DNA of 64,000 bases from CAWBUW01 sp963792075 (GTDB taxonomy: Bacteria; Chloroflexota; Anaerolineae; Anaerolineales; UBA4823): NCBI GenBank assembly GCA_963792075.1, contig CAWBUW010000006.1:7077-71076 (forward strand). Reading direction: 5' to 3'. The notes under the pieces are model-generated. The model was not told where the DNA came from. It made no database searches and saw only the letters and a program-made list of their open reading frames with translations. Position 1 is the stretch's first letter, and each line of letters opens with the position of its first letter. The position numbers were made by a program, and so were the translations under genes. Of this stretch, positions 17,435 to 26,884 are shown one piece after another.

Positions 17435-20212
17435 GTGAAAAGGTCATCTTTCCTTTATCGCATCTTGGGGATGGCTGCTGTTTTGCTGCTGCTGTGGGCG
17501 GCAGCCTGGGTGGGAAGTGGGCAGGCTGGCCGATCCGACCAGGCAGGTGGCCCGTGGCAGGATATCTCGGAGAGCCGCCTGCCGCAGGCGGGGGAGCGTT
17601 GGCTGCAAGTGCAGGCCGGGCGCTACCTGGCGCTGGACCTGCCTGCCATGCAGGCACAGCTCCGCGCTGCACCGTCAGAAACCGCTCCTGACCGCGCTGT
17701 GAAAATGATAACGGTGGCGCTGCCCATGCCGGATGGCTCCATGCAGCGTTTTGCCGTGTTCGAAGTGCCGGTCATGGCGCCGGAACTGGCCGCGAAATAC
17801 CCGGAGATCAAAACTTACGCCGGGCAAGGGCTGGACGATCCCACCGCTTCCACCCGCCTCGACCTGACGCCGCAGGGCTTCCACGCCATGATCTTTTCCA
17901 CGCAAGGCACCATCTACATCGATCCCGTGGTCAAGGGCGACGGGCGGTTTTATACCAGCTACCTCAAGGAGAATTACGTTCCCCGTCCGGAGGATGTGTT
18001 CTCTGAGGAGGGTGTTTTTGAGGTGCCGGCAGAGCTGCGCGCTTCTCTCCCACAGGCTGTCATGCTACCTGAGGCTTCCAGCGGCGCCCAGCTCCGCACC
18101 TACCGCCTGGCGCTGGCTGCGACGGGCGATTATACGATCTATCAAGGTGGCACGGTGCCCCTCGCGCTGGCTGGGGAGGTAACGGCGATGAACCGCGTCA
18201 ACGGGATCTACGAAAAAGAAGTCGCGGTGCGCATGGTGCTGGTGGCGAATAACAATTTGATCATTTATACCAATCCAGCTATCGATCCATATACCAACGA
18301 TGATGGATTTACCATGTTGAGCGAGAACCAGACCAATCTTGACTCTGTGATCGGGAACGGCAATTACGACATCGGGCACGTCTTCAGCACGGGCGGCGGA
18401 GGAATGGCTCAACTGGGTGTGCCCTGCGAAACCGGTTGGAAGGCCCAGGGGGTGACCGGGCTGCCTAACCCAACCGGCGACCCGTTCTATGTGGATTACG
18501 TAGCGCACGAGATGGGCCACCAGTTTGGGGCCAACCACACTTTTAATGGGAATGCTGGAGCCTGCGACGGCAACCGGAATGACTCTACGGCTTACGAGCC
18601 GGGCAGCGGCTCGACGATCATGTCTTACGCCGGCATTTGCAGTCTACAGAATTTGCAGGCTAACAGCGACGACTATTTTCACCCGATCAGCTTCGACGAG
18701 ATCGTTTACTATACGACCCAGAGTATTGGCAAAACCTGCGCGGCGATCACCGCAACCGGCAACCACCCGCCGAGTATCACCGCGGGCAGCGGTGGATACA
18801 CGATCCCGATGAATACGCCGTTTACTATGACAGGGGCAGCAACGGACCCGGATGGCCAGATGCTGACCTACGCCTGGGACGAGATGGATTTAGGGCCGGA
18901 AGGCGCGCCACCAGGGGTGGCAGGATACGTGGTACCGCCCTATTTCCGTTCCTTTGATCCGACCACTTCCCCGGCGCGCACTTTTCCCAAGATGGATGAT
19001 ATCGTCAACAATATCTCTTCGATCGGGGAAATCTTACCCAGCGCGACACGCAGCATGAGCTTCCGTTTCACGGCACGGGACAACCAGGCCGGCGGTGGCG
19101 GCGTCAATTATGCTTCCTATTCGATCAACGTCACCTCTACTGCCGGGCCATTCCGGGTAACTGCGCCCAACAGCGGGGTGACCTGGAATGGCGACAGCAC
19201 GCAAACCGTGACCTGGGACGTGGCCAATACCACCGTTGCGCCGGTGAACTGCTCGCTGGTGAACATTGCCCTCTCCACCGATGGCGGTTATAACTACCCC
19301 ACCACGCTCCTCGCCTCCACGCCAAACGATGGCTCGGAGCCGGTTCTCGTTCCCAATATTTCTACACTCTTTACAGCGCGCGTGCGGGTTTCCTGTGCGA
19401 ACAATATCTTCTTTGATATTTCGGATGCCAATTTCACCATTGCAGGTTCGCCGGACCTCACGCTGGATAAAGCGCATACGGGTGACCTTGCAGCGGGAAT
19501 GCCGCTGACCTATACGTTGACGGTTTCCAACGTTGGGCAGGCTTCTACCACGGGCACAGTTACAGTGACGGATACACTGCCGATAAGCTTGACTGTAACC
19601 AGTATCCTGGGGACCAATTGGAACTGCACTCTGGCTACGCTGACCTGCACTACCACCAGCGTCTTACCCAAAGGCAGCGCTTACCCGCCCATCTGGCTGA
19701 GTGTCCTCGCCGGAAACCCCGTGCCCAGGTCGGTCACGAACACAGCGGCAGTCAAGGGAGGGGGAGAATATAACACCACCAATAACCTTGACCAGGATAT
19801 TGCCTACCGCTTAGAACCGGACCTCGCGCTGGTTATACACCACGCGGGCAGGTATCAGCCTGGTATGCCGCTGACGTATACGCTGACGATTTCGAATGTG
19901 GGCAGGCTCTCGACAACCGGCCCTATCTCCGTTACGGATACCCTGCCGATCAGCCTTACTGCGACCAGCCTGGGCGGCGCAGGTTGGCTCTGCGATTTGG
20001 GCGCTCTGACATGCACCATTACCGACACGCTGCCCGCAGGCAGCGCCTTCCCGGCGATCGTGCTTGTGGCGCAAACGGATCTGAAAGCGCCGGATGTGGT
20101 GACCAATCTTGCCACTGTTTCCGGCGGCGGAGACCAGACCTCTGAAAACAACACCGGCCAGGATATTGCGATCAGCAAGTGGAAAATCTACCTACCGCTC
20201 TTGAGGCGATAA
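17435..20212 (+). CDS. Secreted reprolysin-like zinc metalloprotease with DUF11 repeats
   Basis: 925 aa, starting with GTG at 17435 after AAAGGG. N-terminal signal peptide (basic MKRSSFLYR then a hydrophobic stretch to about 28). Propeptide-like region, then an M12-type catalytic domain: HEMGHQFGANH at 358-368 has the three zinc His and the catalytic Glu. A short Ig-like region follows, then two DUF11-type repeats starting at about 695 and 805 (LTYTLTVSNVG and LTYTLTISNVG). The tail KWKIYLPLLRR resembles the YLPL C-terminus common on secreted Anaerolineae proteins, possibly a sorting or anchoring signal. Likely degrades external protein. Confidence 0.88.
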   Translation: MKRSSFLYRILGMAAVLLLLWAAAWVGSGQAGRSDQAGGPWQDISESRLPQAGERWLQVQAGRYLALDLPAMQAQLRAAPSETAPDRAVKMITVALPMPDGSMQRFAVFEVPVMAPELAAKYPEIKTYAGQGLDDPTASTRLDLTPQGFHAMIFSTQGTIYIDPVVKGDGRFYTSYLKENYVPRPEDVFSEEGVFEVPAELRASLPQAVMLPEASSGAQLRTYRLALAATGDYTIYQGGTVPLALAGEVTAMNRVNGIYEKEVAVRMVLVANNNLIIYTNPAIDPYTNDDGFTMLSENQTNLDSVIGNGNYDIGHVFSTGGGGMAQLGVPCETGWKAQGVTGLPNPTGDPFYVDYVAHEMGHQFGANHTFNGNAGACDGNRNDSTAYEPGSGSTIMSYAGICSLQNLQANSDDYFHPISFDEIVYYTTQSIGKTCAAITATGNHPPSITAGSGGYTIPMNTPFTMTGAATDPDGQMLTYAWDEMDLGPEGAPPGVAGYVVPPYFRSFDPTTSPARTFPKMDDIVNNISSIGEILPSATRSMSFRFTARDNQAGGGGVNYASYSINVTSTAGPFRVTAPNSGVTWNGDSTQTVTWDVANTTVAPVNCSLVNIALSTDGGYNYPTTLLASTPNDGSEPVLVPNISTLFTARVRVSCANNIFFDISDANFTIAGSPDLTLDKAHTGDLAAGMPLTYTLTVSNVGQASTTGTVTVTDTLPISLTVTSILGTNWNCTLATLTCTTTSVLPKGSAYPPIWLSVLAGNPVPRSVTNTAAVKGGGEYNTTNNLDQDIAYRLEPDLALVIHHAGRYQPGMPLTYTLTISNVGRLSTTGPISVTDTLPISLTATSLGGAGWLCDLGALTCTITDTLPAGSAFPAIVLVAQTDLKAPDVVTNLATVSGGGDQTSENNTGQDIAISKWKIYLPLLRR

Positions 20213-20216
20213 TCCC

Positions 20217-20257
20217 AAAAACAAAGAGACCCCCGAACAGGGGGTCTCTTTGTTTTT
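20217..20257. terminator. Bidirectional terminator between the protease and secF
   Basis: 18-base perfect stem (20217-20234 and 20240-20257), loop GAACA. The stem contains AAAGAGACCCCC and ends in runs of A and T, fitting two convergent genes. Confidence 0.92.
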
Positions 20258-20265
20258 GAAGAAGT

Positions 20266-21207
20266 TTAGGCTTCAGCGGGGGTCGAACCCTTGCCGCGAC
20301 CGAACCAGTTCTTCCATTCCTTGTTTTCCCAGACCACCAGGATCGGGGCAGCGATGAAGATGGAGGAGTAGGTGCCCATGAACAGCCCGACGAGCAGGAT
20401 GGTGGCGAATTCGCGCAGCGTGACGCCGCCAAACAGGATCAAGGCCAGCAGCATGAACTCAACGGTCATCAACTGCGTGTTGATCGAGCGCTGCAGTGTC
20501 TGGATGATCGAATGGTTGACCAAAGTTTCGAAGGGCAGGCGACGGTAAATGTTCGAGTTCTCGCGGATGCGGTCGAACACCACGATCTTATCCTGCACCG
20601 AGAAGCCGATCACGGTCAGCAGGGCAGTCAGGTACAGCGCATCCACCTGCCATTTGAACAGGATGCCGCCGATGGCACCCAGGCTGAGCACGATGGCCAC
20701 GTCATGTCCCATGGCGATGATGGCGCACAGGCCGTAGCGCATTGCGTGGGGCAGGGCACGGAAGGCCGTGTAGATATAGATGATCACGGCCAGGGCGGCA
20801 ATGCCCACTGCAGCCGCAGCGCGTCCGGCGACTTCCTTCCCAATCGAGGCGCCTACCTCATCCAGGCGCAGCACGGTAATTTGCTGGCCTAATTTCTCGG
20901 CTAACAGTGTACCAGAAGTGATAGGCAGTCTCTGCTCATCGGTGAAGCTGTCAGGGAAGGAAAAGCGCAGTTGCAGCGTGCCGCTGGCAGTGGTCACAAC
21001 TTGCGCATCACGGATGCCAAGATCGTTGAAAATGGTAATCACCTGCGCTGGCTGAGGGGCTGCGCCATTGGGGAACTGAAGTTCCATCATCACACCGCCG
21101 GTGAAGTCGATCGAAAGCGGCAGGCCAAACGCGGCCAGGATCAGGCCGGGAATAATAATCAGCAGTGAGATGCCGAAGAAGAGGTAACGTTTACCCAGAA
21201 TATTCAT
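20266..21207 (-). CDS. secF: Protein translocase subunit SecF
   Basis: 313 aa, six predicted membrane helices and one large external loop. FTGGVMMELQF near residue 35 and GFSVQDKIVVFDRIREN are family motifs. Works with SecD to drive the late steps of Sec-dependent export using the proton motive force. Lies 13 bases after secD on the same strand. Confidence 0.96.
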   Translation of the reverse strand: MNILGKRYLFFGISLLIIIPGLILAAFGLPLSIDFTGGVMMELQFPNGAAPQPAQVITIFNDLGIRDAQVVTTASGTLQLRFSFPDSFTDEQRLPITSGTLLAEKLGQQITVLRLDEVGASIGKEVAGRAAAAVGIAALAVIIYIYTAFRALPHAMRYGLCAIIAMGHDVAIVLSLGAIGGILFKWQVDALYLTALLTVIGFSVQDKIVVFDRIRENSNIYRRLPFETLVNHSIIQTLQRSINTQLMTVEFMLLALILFGGVTLREFATILLVGLFMGTYSSIFIAAPILVVWENKEWKNWFGRGKGSTPAEA

Positions 21208-21220
21208 CGGTCACATTCCT

Positions 21221-22609
21221 TTAGATACCAAACCATTTGCCCAGGTCAGTGGGCTTGAAGTAATTCAACACCAGGTCGAGCAATGTGCGTGTAACCAGGA
21301 TAGCAGTAAAGAGCGAGACAAGCACACCCACACCCAATGTGAAGGCAAAGCCGATCACGATGGTTGCGCCCGACTGGCTGCCGAAGTAGGCCAGGATGGC
21401 GCAGATCAGCAGGGTAGCAAAGTTTGAGTCACGAATAGAAGGCCAGGCGCGCTGCCAACCCAGGTCGATAGACTGCTGCAGGGAGCGGCCGTTGCGCAGC
21501 TCCTCTTTCATGCGCTCAAAGATCAGGATGTTCGCATCCAACGCGGAGCCGGTAGAAAGCATGAAACCAGCAATACCCGGCAGGGTCAGTGTGACCGGGA
21601 TGAACTTGTACAGGGCAAAGGTGATCACACCGTAAATCAACAGCGCAAGGCCGGCTACTGAACCGGGCAAGCGATAATAGAGCAGCATGAAGAGCAGCAC
21701 GATCACCGCACCCACACCGCCCGCCACCAGGCTTTTGTTCAACGAGTCCTGGCCAAGCGAAGGTCCGATGGCACGCGTCTCAACGATCTTCATCGGGATA
21801 GGCAGCGCACCGTAGCGAAGCTGTACTGCGAGTTGGTTGGCGCTGACAGAGTCGAAATTGCCGGTGATGTAGCCCTGGCCCTTATCAATCTTTGTGGAGA
21901 TCGAAGGAGCCGAGATCAGCACACCATCCAACACAATACCCAGCACGGTGCCAACATGGCTGCCGGTATAGTCAGCAAATTTTACGCTGCCTGCATCCGT
22001 GAAGGCAATATCCACCTGGTACTTGCCAAGCTGGTCCGCAGTGGCGTAGGCGGTCTTGATGATTTCACCGGTCATCACAGTCGGCCAGACGGTCCCAGCC
22101 AGGGATGATGTCGAAGTCAAGGATGAGGTCGAAGTCAGCGGCAGGGTTTCGGTCACGGTAGATTGCGCGTAGGTAGTACGCACGGGCTGGTCCACCAGTC
22201 CATAAGCTTCATTTTGGGTGATCGAGGACATATCAATAAATTCGAGCAGGCCCGTGCTTTTAACCGTATTGATCGCCTGCTGCGGATCCTCGATACCGGG
22301 AATCTCCACCAGGATACGGCTATTGCCGACAGCCTGGACAGAGGCTTCGCTGACGCCCAGGCCGTTGACGCGGTTTTCAACGATTTTCCGTGCGGTCTCC
22401 ATTTGGTCCGCCGTGACTTCGGTCCCTGCGGGGGGATTGGCCTCGAGCAGTACCTGTACGCCGCCGACAAGGTCCAGGCCAAGGTGGGTTGTGATCTGGC
22501 GTTGGATTTCCAGGAAGGGGATATTGATGCCCGGGTTGTTGGGCAGCACAATCCAAATCGCCGCGGCGAGGATGATGACGATTAAGATGAGATTGCGAGT
22601 TTGGTTCAT
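21221..22609 (-). CDS. secD: Protein translocase subunit SecD
   Basis: 462 aa from MNQTRNLILI at 22609; in-frame sequence upstream to 22744 has no sign of coding. One N-terminal helix, the large P1 external domain (DLVGGVQVLLEA, ISAPSI-type segment VLISAPSISTKID, ITGNFD), then five helices with LSTGSALDANILIFERMKEE. Partner of SecF. A Thr/Ser-rich tract (TSTSSLTSTSSLAGT) sits in the external domain and is probably a flexible lineage-specific insert. Confidence 0.95.
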   Translation of the reverse strand: MNQTRNLILIVIILAAAIWIVLPNNPGINIPFLEIQRQITTHLGLDLVGGVQVLLEANPPAGTEVTADQMETARKIVENRVNGLGVSEASVQAVGNSRILVEIPGIEDPQQAINTVKSTGLLEFIDMSSITQNEAYGLVDQPVRTTYAQSTVTETLPLTSTSSLTSTSSLAGTVWPTVMTGEIIKTAYATADQLGKYQVDIAFTDAGSVKFADYTGSHVGTVLGIVLDGVLISAPSISTKIDKGQGYITGNFDSVSANQLAVQLRYGALPIPMKIVETRAIGPSLGQDSLNKSLVAGGVGAVIVLLFMLLYYRLPGSVAGLALLIYGVITFALYKFIPVTLTLPGIAGFMLSTGSALDANILIFERMKEELRNGRSLQQSIDLGWQRAWPSIRDSNFATLLICAILAYFGSQSGATIVIGFAFTLGVGVLVSLFTAILVTRTLLDLVLNYFKPTDLGKWFGI

Positions 22610-22751
22610 TCCAGCTTTGCAAGCCTCCACTGTTTCTGCGCGCCCTGGATCCAGGTGAACTGGCCCGGTCGGGCGCGCTTGCATAAAAATACCAGCCGCT
22701 GGCTGGCGTACGTCAGCAACTGGCAAGGGCAGATTATACTCCAAATTGTGG

Positions 22752-22795
22752 GTTTGGGGGGGTGTTTGTGAAGCTTCACAAACACCCCCCCAAAC
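22752..22795. repeat. Palindromic element I (no loop)
   Basis: Perfect 44-base palindrome centred on AAGCTT, arms of 22 bases with a run of seven G (C on the other side): GTTTGGGGGGGTGTTTGTG. Lies between the divergent secD and lipid kinase genes. A T-run follows. Confidence 0.92.
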
Positions 22796-22811
22796 TTTTT
22801 TAAATACATGC

Positions 22812-22817
22812 TAAAAT
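22812..22817 (+). promoter_or_regulatory. Putative -10 of the lipid kinase gene
   Basis: TAAAAT ending 6 bases before the ATG; its -35 position falls in palindrome I. No SD. Confidence 0.35.
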
Positions 22818-22823
22818 CTACCC

Positions 22824-23759
22824 ATGACAGCACTCATGATCCTTAATCCTTATGCTAATCGGTGGGAGGCTGGCCGCCGCCAGGCAGAAGCGCAAGAGGC
22901 GCTGCAGGCGGCAGGCGTGGCCTGTGATGTGGTCCTGACCGAGCGCCCTGGCCATGGCATTGAGCTGGCCGAACGGGCCGCCCGGGAGAGGGTATCCTGT
23001 GTAATCGCCGCGGGCGGTGATGGCAGCATTAATGAAGTGGTGAACGGCCTGGCCCATGTCTGCCTGGATGGGTCACACCCGTGGCCGGCGCTGGGGTTGA
23101 TGCCTATCGGGTCGGCGAATGACCTGGTGGCTAACCTGGGCCTGCCCGGCGACCTGGCGGGCGCGGCGCGTGTGATTGCCCAGGGTAAGCTGCGCAAGAT
23201 TGACCTGTGTACCATGTCCTTTGCTGCCGCTGGCGAGGCTTTCTCGCCGCTGCGCTATTTTGTCAATAATTCCGGGATTGGCCTGGAACCCACCATCACC
23301 CTGATCCAGCAGGAAATCTCCTGGCTTCACGGCACACTGCGTTACCTGCTGGCTACGCTGATCGGTGTCATGCGCAACCCGCAGTGGACCATGCGCCTGA
23401 CCTGGGACGATGGCGAATATCACGGCCCGGCGACTTTGGTGACGGCGGGCAATGCTCCCCGCACCGGAGGACTGTTTTACATGACTCCGCACGCCAACCC
23501 TGCGGACGGCAAGCTGACTTTCGTTTATGGCAGCATGCCACACCGGCGGCAGATCCTCGCGCTGCTGCCCCGCACGATGAAACCGGGCCCGGGGAGTTAC
23601 GTAGAACACCCGGCGATCCGGGAGTTGGATACCACCTGGCTGCGCATTCATACCGAGCAACCTACCCCGATCCACACCGATGGCGAAATCCAGGCAGAGA
23701 GCATCCAGGAAATCGAATTCCGCATCCTGCCGCAGGTACTGCCAATCATTGTGTCGTAG
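22824..23759 (+). CDS. Diacylglycerol/lipid kinase family protein
   Basis: 311 aa. The nucleotide-binding motif IAAGGDGSINEVVNGL (about residues 61-76) and LMPIGSANDLVANLGL define the DagK catalytic domain shared by bacterial lipid and sphingosine-type kinases (YegS/DgkB group). Probably phosphorylates diacylglycerol or a similar lipid at the membrane. No SD is seen; TAAAAT ends 6 bases before the ATG, suggesting a leaderless mRNA. A lipid-methyltransferase-like gene follows. Confidence 0.87.
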   Translation: MTALMILNPYANRWEAGRRQAEAQEALQAAGVACDVVLTERPGHGIELAERAARERVSCVIAAGGDGSINEVVNGLAHVCLDGSHPWPALGLMPIGSANDLVANLGLPGDLAGAARVIAQGKLRKIDLCTMSFAAAGEAFSPLRYFVNNSGIGLEPTITLIQQEISWLHGTLRYLLATLIGVMRNPQWTMRLTWDDGEYHGPATLVTAGNAPRTGGLFYMTPHANPADGKLTFVYGSMPHRRQILALLPRTMKPGPGSYVEHPAIRELDTTWLRIHTEQPTPIHTDGEIQAESIQEIEFRILPQVLPIIVS

Positions 23760-23787
23760 GCAGGCATACGCCAGGCACCCCCCAGAC

Positions 23788-24486
23788 ATGCTGCGGTTAT
23801 TAGCAAGTTCGATCAATGCTCTGATGCGGGCGGTTTTTCATTTGCTCTATCACCGGATGGCCTGGAGTTACGACCTGGTCGCGGCGGTGGTATCGGCTGG
23901 ACAGTGGAATCACTGGGCGCGCATCACGCTGCCGCACCTGGCTGGTCCGCGTGTGCTGGAATTAGGGTACGGCCCGGGTCACTTGCAGCAGGCGCTTTTA
24001 CAAACGGAACGGCATACCTATGGTATCGATGAATCTGTGCAGATGAGCCGGCAAGCCAGCCATCGTTTGCGTCGCGTTGGGCTGCAGCCGCAATTGACGC
24101 GTGGCCTGGTGCAGCACCTGCCGTTCGCCAGCGCCAGCATGGACCAGGTGGTATCTACCTTCCCCAGTGAGTATATTTTTGATCCGCGTACGCTGCAAGA
24201 AGCCTGGCGCGTTTTGCGGCCAGGTGGGCTGCTGGTGATCCTCCCAGCCGCGGTGAATACGCGTCCAGGGCCGGGATCCTGGATCACAAAACTGTTGTAT
24301 CGTATCACGCTGCGTGGCCTGGCCAGCAGCGCGGGACCCGATTGGGAACGAGCGCACCTGGCTCCATTACAGCAAGTGGGCTTCACCGCCTCGCTGGAGC
24401 GCGTGACCTTGCAGGATGGCCTGGTGCTGAAAATCCTGGCGTTTAAGCCCGGAGCGCCAGGCTCAGGCGAAGTTGCAGAAAATTAA
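23788..24486 (+). CDS. Class I SAM-dependent methyltransferase
   Basis: 232 aa from the ATG at 23788, 28 bases after the lipid kinase stop; longer in-frame starts overlap that gene. The SAM-binding motif VLELGYGPGHLQQALL is followed by GIDESVQMS (acidic motif II) and LPFASASMDQVVSTFP. The arrangement fits UbiE/COQ5- or phospholipid N-methyltransferase-like enzymes. Together with the kinase it suggests membrane lipid head-group modification (inference). A hydrophobic N-terminal stretch could touch the membrane. Confidence 0.85.
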   Translation: MLRLLASSINALMRAVFHLLYHRMAWSYDLVAAVVSAGQWNHWARITLPHLAGPRVLELGYGPGHLQQALLQTERHTYGIDESVQMSRQASHRLRRVGLQPQLTRGLVQHLPFASASMDQVVSTFPSEYIFDPRTLQEAWRVLRPGGLLVILPAAVNTRPGPGSWITKLLYRITLRGLASSAGPDWERAHLAPLQQVGFTASLERVTLQDGLVLKILAFKPGAPGSGEVAEN

Positions 24487-24547
24487 AAATCGGTTAGAAA
24501 GTGATTTGGGATCTTTACAAATATTGGATGTGTGATAACATATAGAA

Positions 24548-24586
24548 GCTCTCTCCCGACCTGCCCCCCTCAGGCCGGGAGAGAGC
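24548..24586 (+). terminator. Putative terminator after the methyltransferase gene
   Basis: Arms GCTCTCTCCCGACCTG (24548-24563) and its complement (24571-24586) with one A-C mismatch, loop CCCCCCT, followed by ATTT only. Weak T-run. Confidence 0.6.
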
Positions 24587-24610
24587 ATTTAACGGCTAGT
24601 GTGAGGGGGT

Positions 24611-24653
24611 GGGGGTGTTCACAGGGCGGCTTTGCCGCCCTGTGAACACCCCC
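24611..24653. repeat. Palindromic element J
   Basis: Perfect 20-base stem (24611-24630, 24634-24653), loop TTT. Arm begins GGGGGTGTTCACAGGGC. Lies between the methyltransferase terminator and the SpoIIE-like gene promoter. Confidence 0.92.
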
Positions 24654-24677
24654 AAAATACCCAAAATATCCAATGAC

Positions 24678-24706
24678 TTCACATCTCCCCCAAGTTGTAT
24701 TAGAAT
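24678..24706 (+). promoter_or_regulatory. Putative promoter of the SpoIIE-like gene, leaderless
   Basis: TTCACA (24678-24683), 17-base spacer, TAGAAT (24701-24706), then 7 bases to the ATG at 24714. No SD, so the mRNA would start at or near the ATG. Confidence 0.6.
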
Positions 24707-24713
24707 CTAGTCT

Positions 24714-25424
24714 ATGGAAGTCCAAATTGCGGTTTCCAAAATCAATAAATATGCTTCTTCAGAATCTGGCGACACCGTTGAGGTGATCGAACGGCCTAAT
24801 GGGGGGCTGTCGGTCGTAATGGCGGATGGGCAAAGTTCTGGCCGGGGCGCTAAGTTTATCTCTACTTTAGTGGTGCGTAAGGTCATTTCACTGCTGTCTG
24901 AAGGGGTGCGAGACGGCGCTGCTGCCCGAGCTGCTTCAGATTACCTTTTTACTGAACGCAAAGGTAAAGTCTCCTCTACACTTAACATTTTTTCTGTGGA
25001 CCTGCAGACAGGTACGTTGGTCATCACGCGCAACAATACTGCGCCAGTGCTGCTGGCACATGGGGATTACATCCGCGTCCTGGGTGATGAGAGCGGGCCG
25101 ATTGGCCTTTACCGAGACACTCGTCCCTGGATCAGCGAATTACCGGTAGAGGCAGGGCTGACGGCAGTAATGTACACAGATGGGATGGTACATGCCGGGA
25201 GCCGTACGGGCGAAAAGTTAGATCTCGTCACCGCAACGCAGGGGCTTTTGGATGAAGAGGCCTGCGCTCCAGAATGGATTGCCGACTCCCTGCTGGATAT
25301 GGCCATCCGCATGGATCAGGGCCGCCCGGTAGATGACATCAGCGTTGTGGTGCTGCGCGTAGCGAGCCAGGAAGAAGACGTGGTGCGGCGTATGACGGTG
25401 CGGCTGCCACTGACCAACTACTAA
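24714..25424 (+). CDS. SpoIIE/PP2C-family serine phosphatase domain protein
   Basis: 236 aa, a stand-alone phosphatase domain. Metal-binding aspartates are in VVMADGQSSGRG, MYTDGMVHAG and VDDISVVVL, the usual PP2C order. No sensor or membrane part. Such short enzymes (RsbX-like) dephosphorylate anti-sigma-antagonist or other Ser/Thr phosphoproteins. First gene of a plus-strand run with the RCK protein 6 bases downstream; an effect on ion balance or stress signalling is inference. Confidence 0.85.
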   Translation: MEVQIAVSKINKYASSESGDTVEVIERPNGGLSVVMADGQSSGRGAKFISTLVVRKVISLLSEGVRDGAAARAASDYLFTERKGKVSSTLNIFSVDLQTGTLVITRNNTAPVLLAHGDYIRVLGDESGPIGLYRDTRPWISELPVEAGLTAVMYTDGMVHAGSRTGEKLDLVTATQGLLDEEACAPEWIADSLLDMAIRMDQGRPVDDISVVVLRVASQEEDVVRRMTVRLPLTNY

Positions 25425-25430
25425 TCCTAA

Positions 25431-26489
25431 ATGGAACGAGCCAGGCCGGGCAGATTTTTGCGGGAGGTGCGTGCCAGCGTGCGCGATACCTGGTTGCTGG
25501 TAAGCCAATTTGCCTGGCCGCTGTTCTTTTTTCTAGCTGCGGTGGCAGGTGGCGGGCTTTTGTATTTCGCGCTGGCCGAGATTGCCGGTGAGCCGGTAGG
25601 CAACCCGGTGCTTTCGATCTACCATGTGCTTTCGCTGGTATTCCTGCAACCCGCCAGCACTTTTCCCCAGGCCTGGTATCTGGAATTATTCTATTTTGCT
25701 ATGCCACTGATCGGCGCGATGATCTTTGCGCAGGGGGTGACCGAATTTGGCGTTATGCTTTTTAACCGGCGGACACGTTCGCGAGAATGGGAGATGGCTG
25801 TGGCTTCAACCTTTAGCAACCATCATGTATTGATTGGCCTGGGCCACCTGGGATACCGCGTGGTGCAGCATTTGCACGCGCTGGGACAAGATGTAGTGGT
25901 GATTGAAGCAAATCCCAAGGCTGACCTGGTCGCCAATGTCAAGCGCATGGGCATCCCGGTCATCCAGGACGATGCTTCTCGCCTGTCTGCGCTGGAATCA
26001 GCCGGCATCGAGCGGGCGCAGGCTATCGTACTCTGCACTCAAAATGACAGCCTGAACCTGCAGGTCGCACTCAAGGCTCGGAGGCTGAACCCGCCGATAC
26101 GGGTGGTTTTACGGATTTTCGATGACGATTTTGCACAGGCGCTGCAGGAGCAGTTTGGCTTTACAGCCTTCAGCGCAACCAACATGGCCGCGCCGGCTTT
26201 TGCGGCAGCAGCCGCAGGGGTGGAAATGACCAACCCGATCGCGGTGGATGGGGAAATCCTCAGCCTCGGGCGATTGAGGTTGGGCGGGGCCTCGCCATTA
26301 GCCCAAATGACGGTGGGAGAGATAGAGCAGCGTTACAACTTGAGCGTGGTGCAACTGCGGCGCAACCACGAATCGGATCTACACCCCGCTGCTGAAACCC
26401 ACCTGACCAGTGGAGATACATTGGTAATGTTGGGTGGCCCGGCAGAGATCAGTTTGATTGTGCGAGAGAACGGCCAGCCCGAAAATTAA
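25431..26489 (+). CDS. Membrane protein with RCK (TrkA-N/TrkA-C) domains, channel-like without GYG filter
   Basis: 352 aa. Two or three hydrophobic segments in the first 110 residues, with a re-entrant-like stretch IYHVLSLVFLQPASTFP between them, then RCK_N with LIGLGHLGYRVVQHL (NAD/nucleotide fold) and acidic VVIEAN, and an RCK_C domain. The layout is that of K+ channels gated by RCK domains, but the TVGYG selectivity filter is absent, so ion choice is uncertain. Starts 6 bases after the phosphatase gene, and the small P-loop gene follows, so these are one operon. Confidence 0.82.
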   Translation: MERARPGRFLREVRASVRDTWLLVSQFAWPLFFFLAAVAGGGLLYFALAEIAGEPVGNPVLSIYHVLSLVFLQPASTFPQAWYLELFYFAMPLIGAMIFAQGVTEFGVMLFNRRTRSREWEMAVASTFSNHHVLIGLGHLGYRVVQHLHALGQDVVVIEANPKADLVANVKRMGIPVIQDDASRLSALESAGIERAQAIVLCTQNDSLNLQVALKARRLNPPIRVVLRIFDDDFAQALQEQFGFTAFSATNMAAPAFAAAAAGVEMTNPIAVDGEILSLGRLRLGGASPLAQMTVGEIEQRYNLSVVQLRRNHESDLHPAAETHLTSGDTLVMLGGPAEISLIVRENGQPEN

Positions 26490-26504
26490 AACGTGCAGGT
26501 GGGA

Positions 26505-26876
26505 ATGAGCAGAATGGCAAACATGCCGGATGCATCCCTGAAAATCGGACTGGTGGGGCCATGTGCGGCCGGAAAAACCACCCTTGCCAGCCGTCTGCGC
26601 TTATTGGGCTACCAGGCCCGGCACATTGCTCAAGAGCATTCCTATGTCCCCAACATGTGGCAACGTATTACCAACCCGGATGTGCTGATCTACCTGTCAG
26701 TCTCTTATGAGAACACGTTGATACGACGCAAGATGAATTGGACCGAGGCAGAATTCCAGGAGCAGCTCTATCGCCTGCGCCATGCCATCGCCCACGCGGA
26801 TCTGACCATCAACACCGATCCTCTGTCGCCCGACCAGGTGTTGGAACAGGTGCTCATTTTCCTGGAGAGTCGTTGA
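26505..26876 (+). CDS. Small P-loop NTPase
   Basis: About 123 aa from the ATG at 26505 (AGGTGGG just upstream; ATG at 26514 or GTG at 26493 are alternatives). Walker A GPCAAGKTT is clear. The rest (LIYLSVSYENTLIRR, RLRHAIAHADLTINTD) looks like a minimal adenylate/shikimate-kinase-type fold. Substrate unknown. Fifteen bases downstream of the RCK gene, so probably cotranscribed. Element C1 follows 8 bases after the stop. Confidence 0.8.
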   Translation: MSRMANMPDASLKIGLVGPCAAGKTTLASRLRLLGYQARHIAQEHSYVPNMWQRITNPDVLIYLSVSYENTLIRRKMNWTEAEFQEQLYRLRHAIAHADLTINTDPLSPDQVLEQVLIFLESR

Positions 26877-26884
26877 GTTTATTT

